Origin: Bryobacteraceae bacterium
GTDB lineage: Bacteria > Acidobacteriota > Terriglobia > Bryobacterales > Bryobacteraceae
DNA: 64,000 bases
Assembly (NCBI GenBank): GCA_019752335.1
Contig: JAIEMJ010000008.1
Span: forward strand, 1 to 64,000
Direction: 5' to 3'
Both the position numbers and the translations under genes were made by a program. Position 1 is the stretch's first letter, and each line of letters begins with the position of its first letter. Shown in pieces: positions 41,150 through 52,600 of the stretch. The notes below the pieces were generated by a model, which saw nothing but the letters and a program-made list of their open reading frames with translations, ran no database searches and was not told the origin of the DNA.

Positions 41150-43627
41150 TTAGCTGGGCTGTGGATAATGCGCGTGAAAGTAGCGCTTGGCGAGTTCCGC
41201 GGCGAAGACGTAGGCGAGAGTGATGCCGATCACTAGCATCATTAGGGGCAGGGGCAGGGGAATGAAACCCAGCCGGTGGCTGCCGGGCAAATAGGGAATC
41301 AGGATCGTCAGGACGGTCACCGCGATGGTGGAAAGCAACAGCCACTTGCCCGGCCGGCTGCGATAAAAGGGCAGACGCGTCCGGACCACGAGGGCGACGG
41401 CGAGTTCCGTGAGGAGGCTCTCGATGAACCAGCCGGTGTGAAATTCCTGTTCCGAAGCGCGGACACCCCACAGGAGGACGGCGAAGGTGAGAAAGTCGAA
41501 AACCGAACTCACCAGCCCGAAGATGATCATGAAGTTGCGAATGTAAGCGATGTCCCACTTATGCGGGCGCTCGATCCATTCGCGATCCACGTCGTCGCCG
41601 GCGATGGCCATGCCGGGGATGTCGGAGAGGAAGTTATTGAGCAGGATTTGGCTCGCGAGTAGGGGAAGAAAAGGTAAGAAGAGCGAGGCCCCCGCCATGC
41701 TGAACATGTTGCCGAAGTTGGCGCTCGTGGTGGTGAAGATGTACTTCAGCGTGTTAGCAAAGGTGCGCCGCCCTTCCTCGATACCTTGGCGAAGTACGTC
41801 AAGGTCATGCTCAAGCAGAACGAAGTCCGCGGACTCTTTGGCGACATCGACGGCCGAATCGACCGAAATTCCGACGTCGGCCGCGTGCAAGGCCGGCGCG
41901 TCGTTAATGCCATCGCCCATGTAGCCCACCGTGTTGCCCATCTTTTGCAGAGCGAGAATGATGCGCTCCTTCTGATTGGGGTCCACCTCCACGAACAGCG
42001 TGGTGCGGGGAGCGCGGTTCCACAGCGCTTCATCGGAAAGCTCGCGAATTTGCGCGCCGGTGAGCATCTGGGTGGCGTCGAGACCCACCTCGGCGGCGAG
42101 ATGCGCGGCGACCAGATGGTTGTCACCGGTGATGAGCTTGAGCTGGACGCCGAGGCGGGCAAGCGCCGCGAGCGTTTCATTCACCCCAGGCTTGGGGGGG
42201 TCGAAGAAGAGCAGAAATCCGGCGAAGGTGAGATCCTTTTCTACGGCAGCTTCCCCCGCCGCCAGGGTGCGCGTGGCCAGCCCCAACACTCGAATGCCCT
42301 TCGCACTCCAGGCGGTGTACTGGTCAGCGACCTGCGGGCCGACGCTGCCGCACACGGCCAGGACATTTTCGAGCGCGCCTTTCGTGATCAGCAGACGATC
42401 ATTTGCCTTCTCCACGACCACGCTGAGGCGCTTGCGGGTGAAGTCATAAGGAATCTCGTCGGTTTTGCGATAGCCATTTTCCAAGCCGGTTTCGCCGGCG
42501 GCGATGATGGCATCGTCGAGCGGATTGGCGAGTCCGGCCTGGAAATGGGCGTTCAGCCAGGCGAGCCTCAGCACCTCGGGGGAGCGTTGGCCGTAAACAT
42601 CTACGGCGCCATCCAGTTGCACGATGCCCTGAGTGAGGGTGCCGGTTTTGTCGGTGCACAGGATGTTCATGCTGCCAAAGTTCTCGATGGCGCTCAGCCG
42701 GCGCACAATCACGCCCCGGCCGGCCATGCGCTGGGCGCCGCGCGAGAGAGTGATGCTCAGGATAGCCGGGAGCAACTCCGGTGCGAGGCCGACGGCTAAA
42801 GCGATCGCGAAAAGCAGTGACTCAACCGGCGGCTTATGGCCAAAAACGTTGATGGCGAACACGGCAATCACCAGGATCACCATCACCTTGGTGAGTAAGT
42901 ACCCAAAACCGCGGATGCCCTTTTCAAAGCCCGTTTCCGGCGGCCGCAGATTGAGTTTGTCAGCGATCTGGCCGAAGGCGGTGCGGGCAGCGGTTTCAAC
43001 CACCAGGATGCGGGCCGTACCGCTGCGGACACTGGTGCCCAGGAAGACCATGTTGGTCCGTTCGGCCAATCCACTGTCTGCGGGAACGGCGCCGGGACGC
43101 TTTTCAGCGGGATAAGTCTCGCCAGTAAGAACCGCCTGATTGACGAAGCAATCGCGCGACTCGAGCACGATGGAATCGGCAGGAATTAGCGAACCGGCCG
43201 AAAGCAACACGACGTCGCCTGGGACGATGCCTTCGGCGGGGATGACCACTACTTTGCCGTCGCGCATGACGCTCGAGCGCACCTGGATCCGCTGGCGGAG
43301 CTTCTCCATCGCCCGCGTGGCCGAGAACTCCTGCAGGAAGCTCAAGACGGCACTACTAAGAATCACGGCGAGGATGATACCCGCGTCCACCCATTCGCGG
43401 ACAAACGCGGAGACGCTAGCCGCAGCCACCAGAATGAGCAACAGGGGATTGTTGAACTGCGCGATCAGGAGGCGAAGCGCTGACGCCGGCGACTGGGTGG
43501 CGAGCGTATTGGGACCCACGGCCGCCAGTTGTTGGCGGGCGCGCTCGGAAGTGAGCCCATCCGAACTACTGGCTAACTCGGCGATGAGTTCGGAAGAGGA
43601 CCGGCTCCAATAGTTGGCAAGGGGCAT
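41150..43627 (-). CDS. mgtA: Magnesium-translocating P-type ATPase
   Basis: 825 residues. Actuator LTGETYPAEK, phosphorylation site DKTGTLT (about 325), ITGDNHLVAAHL, MGDGINDAPALHAADVGISVD, and about ten membrane helices. The C-terminal segment EFHTGWFIESLLTELAVALVV is characteristic of MgtA/MgtB. It imports Mg2+ down its gradient with ATP. It lies 42 bases after the cyclic glucan synthase stop, same strand, and could be read from the same transcript. No Mg-sensing leader was evident in that short spacer. Confidence 0.9.
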   Translation of the reverse strand: MPLANYWSRSSSELIAELASSSDGLTSERARQQLAAVGPNTLATQSPASALRLLIAQFNNPLLLILVAAASVSAFVREWVDAGIILAVILSSAVLSFLQEFSATRAMEKLRQRIQVRSSVMRDGKVVVIPAEGIVPGDVVLLSAGSLIPADSIVLESRDCFVNQAVLTGETYPAEKRPGAVPADSGLAERTNMVFLGTSVRSGTARILVVETAARTAFGQIADKLNLRPPETGFEKGIRGFGYLLTKVMVILVIAVFAINVFGHKPPVESLLFAIALAVGLAPELLPAILSITLSRGAQRMAGRGVIVRRLSAIENFGSMNILCTDKTGTLTQGIVQLDGAVDVYGQRSPEVLRLAWLNAHFQAGLANPLDDAIIAAGETGLENGYRKTDEIPYDFTRKRLSVVVEKANDRLLITKGALENVLAVCGSVGPQVADQYTAWSAKGIRVLGLATRTLAAGEAAVEKDLTFAGFLLFFDPPKPGVNETLAALARLGVQLKLITGDNHLVAAHLAAEVGLDATQMLTGAQIRELSDEALWNRAPRTTLFVEVDPNQKERIILALQKMGNTVGYMGDGINDAPALHAADVGISVDSAVDVAKESADFVLLEHDLDVLRQGIEEGRRTFANTLKYIFTTTSANFGNMFSMAGASLFLPFLPLLASQILLNNFLSDIPGMAIAGDDVDREWIERPHKWDIAYIRNFMIIFGLVSSVFDFLTFAVLLWGVRASEQEFHTGWFIESLLTELAVALVVRTRLPFYRSRPGKWLLLSTIAVTVLTILIPYLPGSHRLGFIPLPLPLMMLVIGITLAYVFAAELAKRYFHAHYPQPS

Positions 43628-43669
43628 CTCTTTGAAGTCTGGTCCGGGACCGTCAGAAAAGCAAGGTGC

Positions 43670-46600
43670 TTACTGCCGGCGCCGCCGATCTGACGGGGCA
43701 TCGTCGCTGGGCGAAAGGCGGGCCGCGCGGACCTCCACCTGGTGGGCACCGCTGTGCAAAACTATTGGCACGCGAGAGACGCTTTGGCGTTGTCCATCCA
43801 AGGTCACCTCCGTCGGATCTGCGTTCGCATCGATCCGAACCGAAATGCGATAGCTTACGCCCGGCCGGCGATAGGTGAGTGAGTAGGTGGTCCAAGTAGC
43901 GGGAACGCAAGGCTCGACCGAAAAGGAGTCGCCTCGCACCCGGAAGCCCAAGACTTCTTCGATCCAGACGCGGTACAGCCAAGCGGCCGACCCCGTGTAC
44001 CAACTCCAACCGCCACGGCCTACCAAGCCCGCCGCCGTGTAGATGTCCGCCGCGATCACATAAGGTTCGATGGCATATCGCTGCACGGCGGCTGGATCGC
44101 GGGCCTGCTCCACCGGATTCAACAGGTCGAGCAGAAGCCCACAGTTCACTCCATCCCCAAGGCGTGCGAAAGCCATGGCTAGCCAGATGGCGGCATGCGT
44201 ATATTGCCCTCCGTTTTCGCGCAGGCCAGGCGGGTAGCCCATGATATAGCCGGGATGCGGCTCCGAGTGATCGAAGGGCGGAGTGAAGAGGCGAATCAGA
44301 CGGTCGGATTCGGAGACCAGAAGCTCCTGAGCCTGCTCCAACGCGCGTCGTGTCCGGACGGGTTCACCAGCTTGGCTGATGGCCGCCCAGGATTGCGGAA
44401 TCGAGTCGATCCGAGCTTCGGTGTTTTCGTTCGCCCCCAGCTTGGCACCGCTGTCAAAGAATCCGCGCAGATACCAGTCCCCATCCCAGGCCTTTGATTC
44501 CATTGCCGCCGACAGCCGCTCGGCTGCTTCGCGGAAGCGCGTTTGCTGGGTCGCGGGCAACCAAGGGCCAAATTGGCGGATCACGTCGATCAAAAACCAA
44601 GCCAGCCAACTGCTTTCGCCGCGACCTTCCGCCCCAACTAAGTTCATGCCGTCATTCCAGTCGCCGTTGCCAAACAGCGGCAAGCCATGGGCGCCACCCG
44701 TCAGGCCCTTGTCTAGCGCTCGCTCGCAGTGATCCAGCAATCGGCCGGACATGGGGGAGACCACCGCATGGGAGACGCATTCGTGTTCACCCGGCAACAG
44801 CAGGGGCGCATCGATAAAGGGGACTTCCTCTTCCAGCACGGCCGCGTCTCCCGTAACCTGGATGTAGTGGGCAGTGACGTAGGGCAGCCAGAGTAAGTCA
44901 TCGGAGCAAAGGGTGCGCACGCCGACACCGGAATCGGGGTGCCACCAGTGTTGTACGTCGCCTTCCGGGAACTGTCGCGCCGCCGCGGTGAGTAGGTGTT
45001 GGCGAGCCAGTTCGGGCGCGCTGTAGACGAGCGCCATGCTGTCTTGTAATTGGTCCCGGAAACCAAAGGCGCCTCCCGATTGATAAAAGCCGCTCCGACC
45101 CCAGAATCGGCAACTGAGCGTCTGATAGAGCAGCCACCGATTTAGCAGAAAGTCGACCGATAGCACCGGCGTTTGCACTTCAAGGACCTGGAGGCGCTGA
45201 TCCCAAGCCTGACGGACAGCGTCGAGAGACGCCTCCACGGCGCCCGGCTCGCGGAAGCGCGCGATGATCGCCCTCGCCGCCATCTCGCTCCCGGCCTGAC
45301 CCAACAGACAAGTTACTTCCCGCTCCTGGCCGACGGCGAAATCAAGAGGCGTACGCAACACCGCCGCCGGATCAAGCCCCGCTTCCGCACGGCCGCTCAG
45401 CCGTACCCGCGCCATTCCGGCTGGGCGGGCATGGGAAGCATTCCGGCCGAGAAATTGTGTGCGGTCCGCGGTATACGATTCGGGCGGCGGCGATGTCGTG
45501 GAGAAGGCGATCCGTGTGGCGTAGGAGGCATTCCAGGGGTTGCGCGCGAAGAGTGCGTTGCTCGCCGCGTCAAAGCTGGATTGCACATGGAGTTGAGTAT
45601 CGTCGCGACGCGAGCCCAGCACCCACTCGGCAAACCAAGTGACGGAAATGCGGCGAGGACGCCCCGACTCATTGCGCAGCCGCAGCCAGCAGACTTTGAC
45701 GGTAGCGTCGTTTGGGATAAATACCGTGAGTTCCTGATGGATTCCGTGGGCATGATGCTCATAGATTGTGTAGCCCTGGCCATGGCGAGCGCGATAGGCC
45801 GTGGCTTCGCGAATCGGCAGGGCCGTCGGCGTCCAGAACTCGCCTGTTTCTTCATCGCGAAGGTAGAGAATCTCCGATTGCGGGTCTCGCACCGGATCAT
45901 TGTGCCAGGGCGTGAGCCGGTTGGCCTGGCTGTTTCCGCTCCAGGTAAAGCCGAGGCCGCTCTCGGTGACGACGGTGCCGAAGTCCGGCGAGGCGATGAC
46001 ATTTGACCAGGGCGCCGGAGTCCGCGCGGCCTGGTCCAGATAGATCGCGTATTCACGTCCGTCCGCGGTGAAGCCACCCAGGCCATTGAAATAGGGCAAT
46101 TCAAGAAACGGCAACTGGCCGGCCGCGCCAGTCTTCGTGCTAGCCAGCGGCTGCAGCAGGGGCGAGTTGGGGGGCGCGTCGTTCGCCAGCGCCAGTTGCT
46201 GGGCGAGCGTCCCACGGGTTCCGGAGAGCGTCGCGTGCGAAGCGGCCAGCAGTAGTGTGCGATGGCCTTCTGGAATGGTGTGCCAGTCGCGCAAAAAGAC
46301 GCCGCCGGGAATGTCGATGCCGGTGTGGACCGTGTGCGACTCTACTAGCCGCCGCAGTTGGTGGCGAAAGGGCTGGTCATAGCTGGGCGCCTCCTGATTG
46401 AGAATGACCAGATCTACTTTCAGACCGCGCAAACGCCAGAACGTGTGAGCCAGCAAAGTCTCGCGGGCGAGGCTCAAGCTGCGCGAGTCGGCGAGAGTGA
46501 GCGTAAGAATCGGTAGGTCGCCGGAGATACCGTACGCCCAGAGGTCTTCCTGCCCGAGAGTGTTGCGAGCCAAGCGGGCAGCGTTGGGACGCATGCGCGA

Positions 46601-49600
46601 GTTGGGGAACAGCAGATGGCCGGCGAGTTCCTGAAAGGCAAACGTCGCCGCGCCGGGAATGGCCAGAAACCGCAATTCCAGTTGCGCATTAGTCCAAGCC
46701 ATCTCAAAGGACTCATTCAACGAATCACGCTGACGAAACTTCTCAATCAAGGCCACGAGCGATTCCCGGGAATTGGCCGCCAACGTCACGAAGGTTAGTT
46801 CGATCCGCTCGCGCGGTGCCAGTGAGAAGCTGCAGCGGAGGCTAAAGATGGGATCCAGGACAGTTCCCTCGGAGCCGGTCAGGTCTCCTTCCAGCGCCAC
46901 GGGGCTCGCATGCGGGCGGCCTCTTCCCAGAAACTTTTCTCTTGAGGTCTCGAATTGCACCGGCGCGCCATCGCCGGGAGTTACCAGTAGGTGCGCGGCC
47001 CAGATAGGCTCCGCTTGGGGAGATCTCGGCCGGCGATGGGCGATCAGGGCATTGGCCTCCGCCAGATACTCGGTTTCGACAAACATCTTGCTGAAGGCCG
47101 GATGCGCGGCGTCGGACCGCGGCGGCGCCAGGGCCAGTTCCCGGTAGCTGGTGGCATCCAGGGCGCGGGCGCGGCTGGAGCGGTTGATGAGCGTAACCCG
47201 GCGAATCTCGGCGTCGTAACGCGGCGAGACGCACACCTCCATGTTCGTTTCGATGCCCAGTGCCTGCCGCGTATACTCGGCGCGATCCGGGGAGAACCGC
47301 GCGTTCGACGTGCCCAGGTCGCCGCCCACCGGCTGGTGTGTCGCCGACCAAACCGCGCCGGAACGAGTGTCACGGAGGTAGAGATAGCTGCCCCAGTTGT
47401 CCAAGGTGGTATCCGCGTGCCAACGCGAAATCGCCGAGCCATTCCACTGGCTATAGCCACCGCCGGAACTGGTAAGCATCAGGGAGTACCGGCCGTTGCC
47501 CAATAAATGCACGCGCGGAACGTTGCCTTCTTCCTGCGCGCCGCGAAAGTTCACCGACCCATCCGCGATCAATGTTTCGCCGGGCCTTTCCGGCAATTGC
47601 TGCCGGAGCACGGAACGCGTGGGAGGGATGCGCTCATAGAGTAACGATTCGACGGCCTTGATCCTCGGGTTGGCGTGGAAGCGGCGTTGCATCGCGCCGC
47701 GGTGCAACGCGTTGTCGATCGCCAGCAGACTCATGCCCTGATGGTGTGCCATATACGTAAAGATCACCACGCCGCGGCCGCCACCTCGGGCGTTCTCCCG
47801 AGAAAAGTCAATCGCTTCGTAAAGGCCCATCGGCCCTTCCAGGCCCATCCCCGCCAAGCGCTCCAGATTCTCCGTGGCCGCGCTCGGAAAGACAGAGAGC
47901 GCCAGAAACGAGGAGTAAGGAGATACCACCAGATCCTCCGCCACGCCAGGCTTCAGAGCCAGCGTCGGCACACCGAAGGCATGATACTGGTACACCTGAT
48001 GCGAGTCGACCACGCTGTAAGCACATTCGGAAATTCCCCAAGGCGCGCCCTGTTCACGACCGTACTCCATCTGCCGGATAACGGCTTGACGGCACGCGCC
48101 TTCGAGAAGTGAATTTTCAAAAGACCGCATGAAAAGCAGCGGCATCAGGTATTCGAACATCGTACCGGTCCACGAGAGGAGCACCTGCCCTTCGGAGGCC
48201 GTCACGTAGGCCCGTCCCAGGGCGAGCCAATGTTCCAGCGGGACATCGCCCTTGGCGATGGAGGCGATGCTGGCGATGCGGCATTCGCTGGCGAGCAGGT
48301 CATAGTGGCCGGAGAAGTCCACCGGGCCGCCCACTACGCAGCCGATGCCGAAGAGGCGGCGGCGGGAGTCATAGAGAAACCCCATCCGCATTCCATCGGC
48401 GAACTGACGCACTTGCGCCGCAAGGGTTTGGCAGCGGCCCACCGTCTCGCGGGCGGCGGCGCGGGCCTGGCCATACTCGGCGGCCAACTGACGTAGCCAG
48501 GCTGACTGGGAGGGCGGCGAGCCTTTTCCGGCGAGCAAGAGCAACTCCTCCACGGGCTGTTCCGTGCCGGCGGCGAGCATCGCGAGGCTCGGGACGCTAC
48601 GCAGAGCCCGGCCACGGACGGCAATGGCGTCTACATGAATTTTGCGGAGGAATTCGTCGGACGGCGCGGCCAGCGTCTCCATCCAGGAGAGGTAGCGGGC
48701 GGCAGCGGTGTTCCAACTCACTACCTGCTGATCGAGTTTGGCTACCCAGTAAGCATGCTCGCCGCCGCTGGTCGCTTGCCAGCGGAAGGCCGCCGTGAGC
48801 TGCTTCACCGGCTGTGCCGCCTGCCCCAGGCGCCCGATAATTTCGTGCCCCCGCGCGCCGAGCCGGAACAGATGGCGCAGCGCACTGAGCGGTTGCCGCA
48901 GCGATGGGTCCCGCCCGCCGAGCTCAGCCAGGACGGCCACCGTGTCCGCCAAGCCGCGCAGACAGGCTGCACCAGGCACCGGCAAGTCCGGCAGATCCAG
49001 CAATCCTCGTTCCAGCACCCACAAGGCTGCCAGTAGATTGCCGCTATCCACGGTGGAGACGTAGCGTGGCGCCAGCGGTTCCAGCGTCTGAATGTCGTAC
49101 CAGTTGAGCCAATGCCCCTCGTAACGTTCGAGACGTTGTAGGGTGTCGAGGGTCGCGCCGCACCGTGTCAGAAACTCGTCCGGCGTCAGATAGCCGAAGT
49201 CGACGGCCGCCAGGCTTGAAGTCAGCCACAAGCCGATGTTCGTGGGCGACGTCCTTTGGGCCACTTCGATGCGCAGTGCCAGTTGCGAGTTATCCGGCGG
49301 TAACCAGTTGGTTGCCGGACCCACCAGGTCGTCGAAGTACCGCCAGATCAGCCGCGACATCCGCCGCAGAAACGCGGTCTGGGCTAAGCTCAAAGGCCGC
49401 TGCCGTCTATCGGCAATCGGGACGCTGAGCCAACGCATCATGAGTGGGCCGATCGCCCACGGCCCCAGAAACAGGACGGCCGGCCACAAAGCGCCGCGCG
49501 CCAACAGCAGCAACACCACCACCAGCGAAGCCACGCTGATCACCAGGGTGTGCACCAGCGTCCGGCTGAAGTGCCGAGGCATCGCCGTAGTGGCCATCTC

Positions 49601-52600
49601 TGCCGTCTGCCACTGCAGCAGCAGCCGCCGGCTGAATAGTTTGCGGTAAAATACCCGGCCAATCGCATCGAGCGCCAGCCACGCCTGGTGGGGCAGAAAC
49701 ACTACCAGCACCAGAATGTGCAACAACTCCTCGGTGACGCCTCCCCAGCCGTACACCTCACCGCTGAGGCGCCGGATAATCCGATCCGCCAAACCCGCCA
49801 AGGCCGGCACGCCCAGCGCCACCGCCAGAATCAGACTCCACACTCCGGGCGCCGGCGAGATCAGCCAGCCGAAAAGCAGGAAACAGATGGATGTGGCAGG
49901 CACCAGGCTGCGCCGCAGGTTGTCGAAGATACGCCACCGGTCCAATAGCGGCAGCGGATTCGCCTCTCGCCCTCCGCCGGCCGCCGGCACCTGCGGGAGC
50001 ATCCAGCGCGCAATCTGCCAGTCGCCCCGGATCCACCGGTGCTGCCGTTGGCTAAAGCTCGCGTAATCGAGCGGCATGCCCTCAAACAGTTCAATATCGC
50101 CGGCGAACGCCACACCCACGTGCGCGCCTTCGATCAGGTCATGGCTCAGCAGCGTTGCCGGCGGAAAGCGGTTGCCCAGAATCTCATGGAACGCCCGCAC
50201 ATCGTAGATCGCTTTGCCATGAAAGATTCCTTCGCCCGCCAGGTCCTGGTAGACGTCGCTCACGGCCTGGCAATAAGGGTCAGTCCCGTGCGCATCGGAC
50301 ATCACGCGCGTAAATCGCGTCGCTGTCGCATTGGGCAAAGAGATGCTCACCCGGGGCTGAATGATCGTATAGCCGCGGCGGCGGTGCCGCCGGTCCGCGG
50401 TTAGCTCCACCTGATTCAAGGGATGCGCGATGGTCCCCACCAATTTGCGAGCCGTGCCCGTCGGCAGTTGCGTATCGGCGTCCAGCGTGATCACGAAGGC
50501 GACCGGCACCGGTAAAGTGCCCGCGGAGACAATTGAATTGGCGCCCCCGCATAGGAATTCGTTCAGTTCCTCAATTTTGCCGCGCTTGCGTTCCCGCCCG
50601 ATCCAACCCTGCTCCGTCTCACTCCAGGTCCTGGGCCGGTGAAAATGAAGAAACCGGGCACCGTGGCGCTCGTTCAAAATTTCAATACCGCCCCTCGCCG
50701 TGGCCAGCAGTAGGCCATCGCCGGCCATGGTGTTCAGCGGAGCGTCGGTAAAATCAGAGAACAACGAGAAGTAGACATTCGCCTCCGGGTTCGCCAGAAA
50801 CCGGATCTCGAGTTTCTCGATTTCACTCTGCACCACTGCCTCGCTTGAAAGCATCATCGGCACCACCACCAGCGTGGAATGTTCGATCGGAATGCCATCT
50901 TCGCAGGACAGCCTCGGCAGCCGTGTCGGTGGGAGCAACGCGATCAACAAGGCGTTCACAATCTGCAGTGCGAGCTCGCTCAGCGGGAATAGCGCCAGCA
51001 GCGTAAAGATCGCCAGCCGCGCTTCGCCGCGCACGCCGTTCTCCCAGGCCAGGAGGAACGCCACGGTCGCAAACACCCACGTCAGGCCGATGACGAGCGT
51101 CAGGTAGGTCGCCGTCGGATGATGCTGTAGATCGCGCAGCACCCGCAATCGCAAGGGAGTACCGTTGCCCAGCCGCTGCTCCAACTCCGGACGGCCTTCG
51201 GCGATCAGATAGTAGGCGGTTTGCCGCTGGTAGGCCATGGTCGCGTTCGCCGCCAGTTCCACGGTCTGGCGGGCCACCTCCAACTGACTCCGGCGGCTAT
51301 GCCGTGAAACTTCTTCCACCGCTCGACGGCAGCGGTCACGCGTATGGAAGTCCTGCTTGGCGTGGATGCCGGAGGGATCGCCGCGCAGAATCGCTTCGAC
51401 CGGCGACACCGCTTCGAAGACGAGCTTGAAATCGATCCTCGACAGCTCCCGTAGACTGGTAACGTCGTTGGCGATCGATACGCGATCGGAGGCTTCATGA
51501 TGCTGCTCGCGGCGCACCAGCTCGGCCAGCGTCTCTTCGGCGCGTTCCTCTGCCCAGCGTTGTACCGGACCCAGCGCATCGTCGTCACCCATCAGTTGTT
51601 CCCCAAGAAAAGCCAGGAAATGGCAGGAACTGGCATAGGGCTGCTCGGACAATTCCACAAGAAAACGGTCCAGGGCCGCCGGCGACGTCCGGCCCGCCGC
51701 CACCAGACGATTGCCCCAAAAGTAGGACGCCTCACGCAGGTCCTGGTCATGTCCCACGCCCACTGCCAGGCGGGCCAGTTCCTCCAGCAGCGCCAGCCGC
51801 AGCATCAACGGAAACGCCCACAGTTCGGCGATATCCAACGGGTAACTCTTCTGAAACGCCGCCAGGCTGGCCACCAGCTTCTCCTCAGTGATGATGCAGC
51901 CCGTGTGCCGCACAATTTCGATGGCCAGGTGGTAGATACGCAGGTGCTCAGGCTGGCTCAGCAACGCCGGCAGGATGCGCGTGTAGTGTTTGGGCAGGTT
52001 CGCGCGAACCTCGGCAAAATGACTCTCGAAGACGTGGGTATTGTCCAGCAGCCAGGCCGAAGAGGCCGTCAGCGTGTGGCCCAGCCGCGTGGCATCGATC
52101 AGGCCGGCGCGGCATTCCTCCAGCGTCTGCTCCACCCAGGCCACCTGCTTGAGCAAATGTGGCTTGGCGGTATACTGCCCGGCTTCGCTCAGTTCCGGCC
52201 CCAGGGACTCCACCGCCATCACCAGATTGTCTTCACTCAGCGCGTCAAGCGGGGGGCGCCAGGACTCCTTAGGAGGCCACGTGGGCGGCAGCATGAACAA
52301 CGCCGGCATGCTCTCCTGCCGCAGGCACTCGACAATGTCTTCCGTTGGCAATCGTCCCGTTGGGATCACCAGCAGCCGTTCGCTGGGGAGCAAGAAGCGC
52401 GAATAGTTGGAAAAAGCCGAAGCCCGAACCAAAGGTTCAGGCTTCGGTTGCCCATTTACCGCGGGCACTATCAACTGGCAACGGTTTGCGCCTGCAGTAC
52501 GGAGCCGTTTGATGGCGGCTTCCGCCTCCTCCGAGCCTGAACCGTAAAAAGCCAGCAGAATTCGATCGCTATAAGCCGCGGTGGATTTTGGAGTTGGAAA

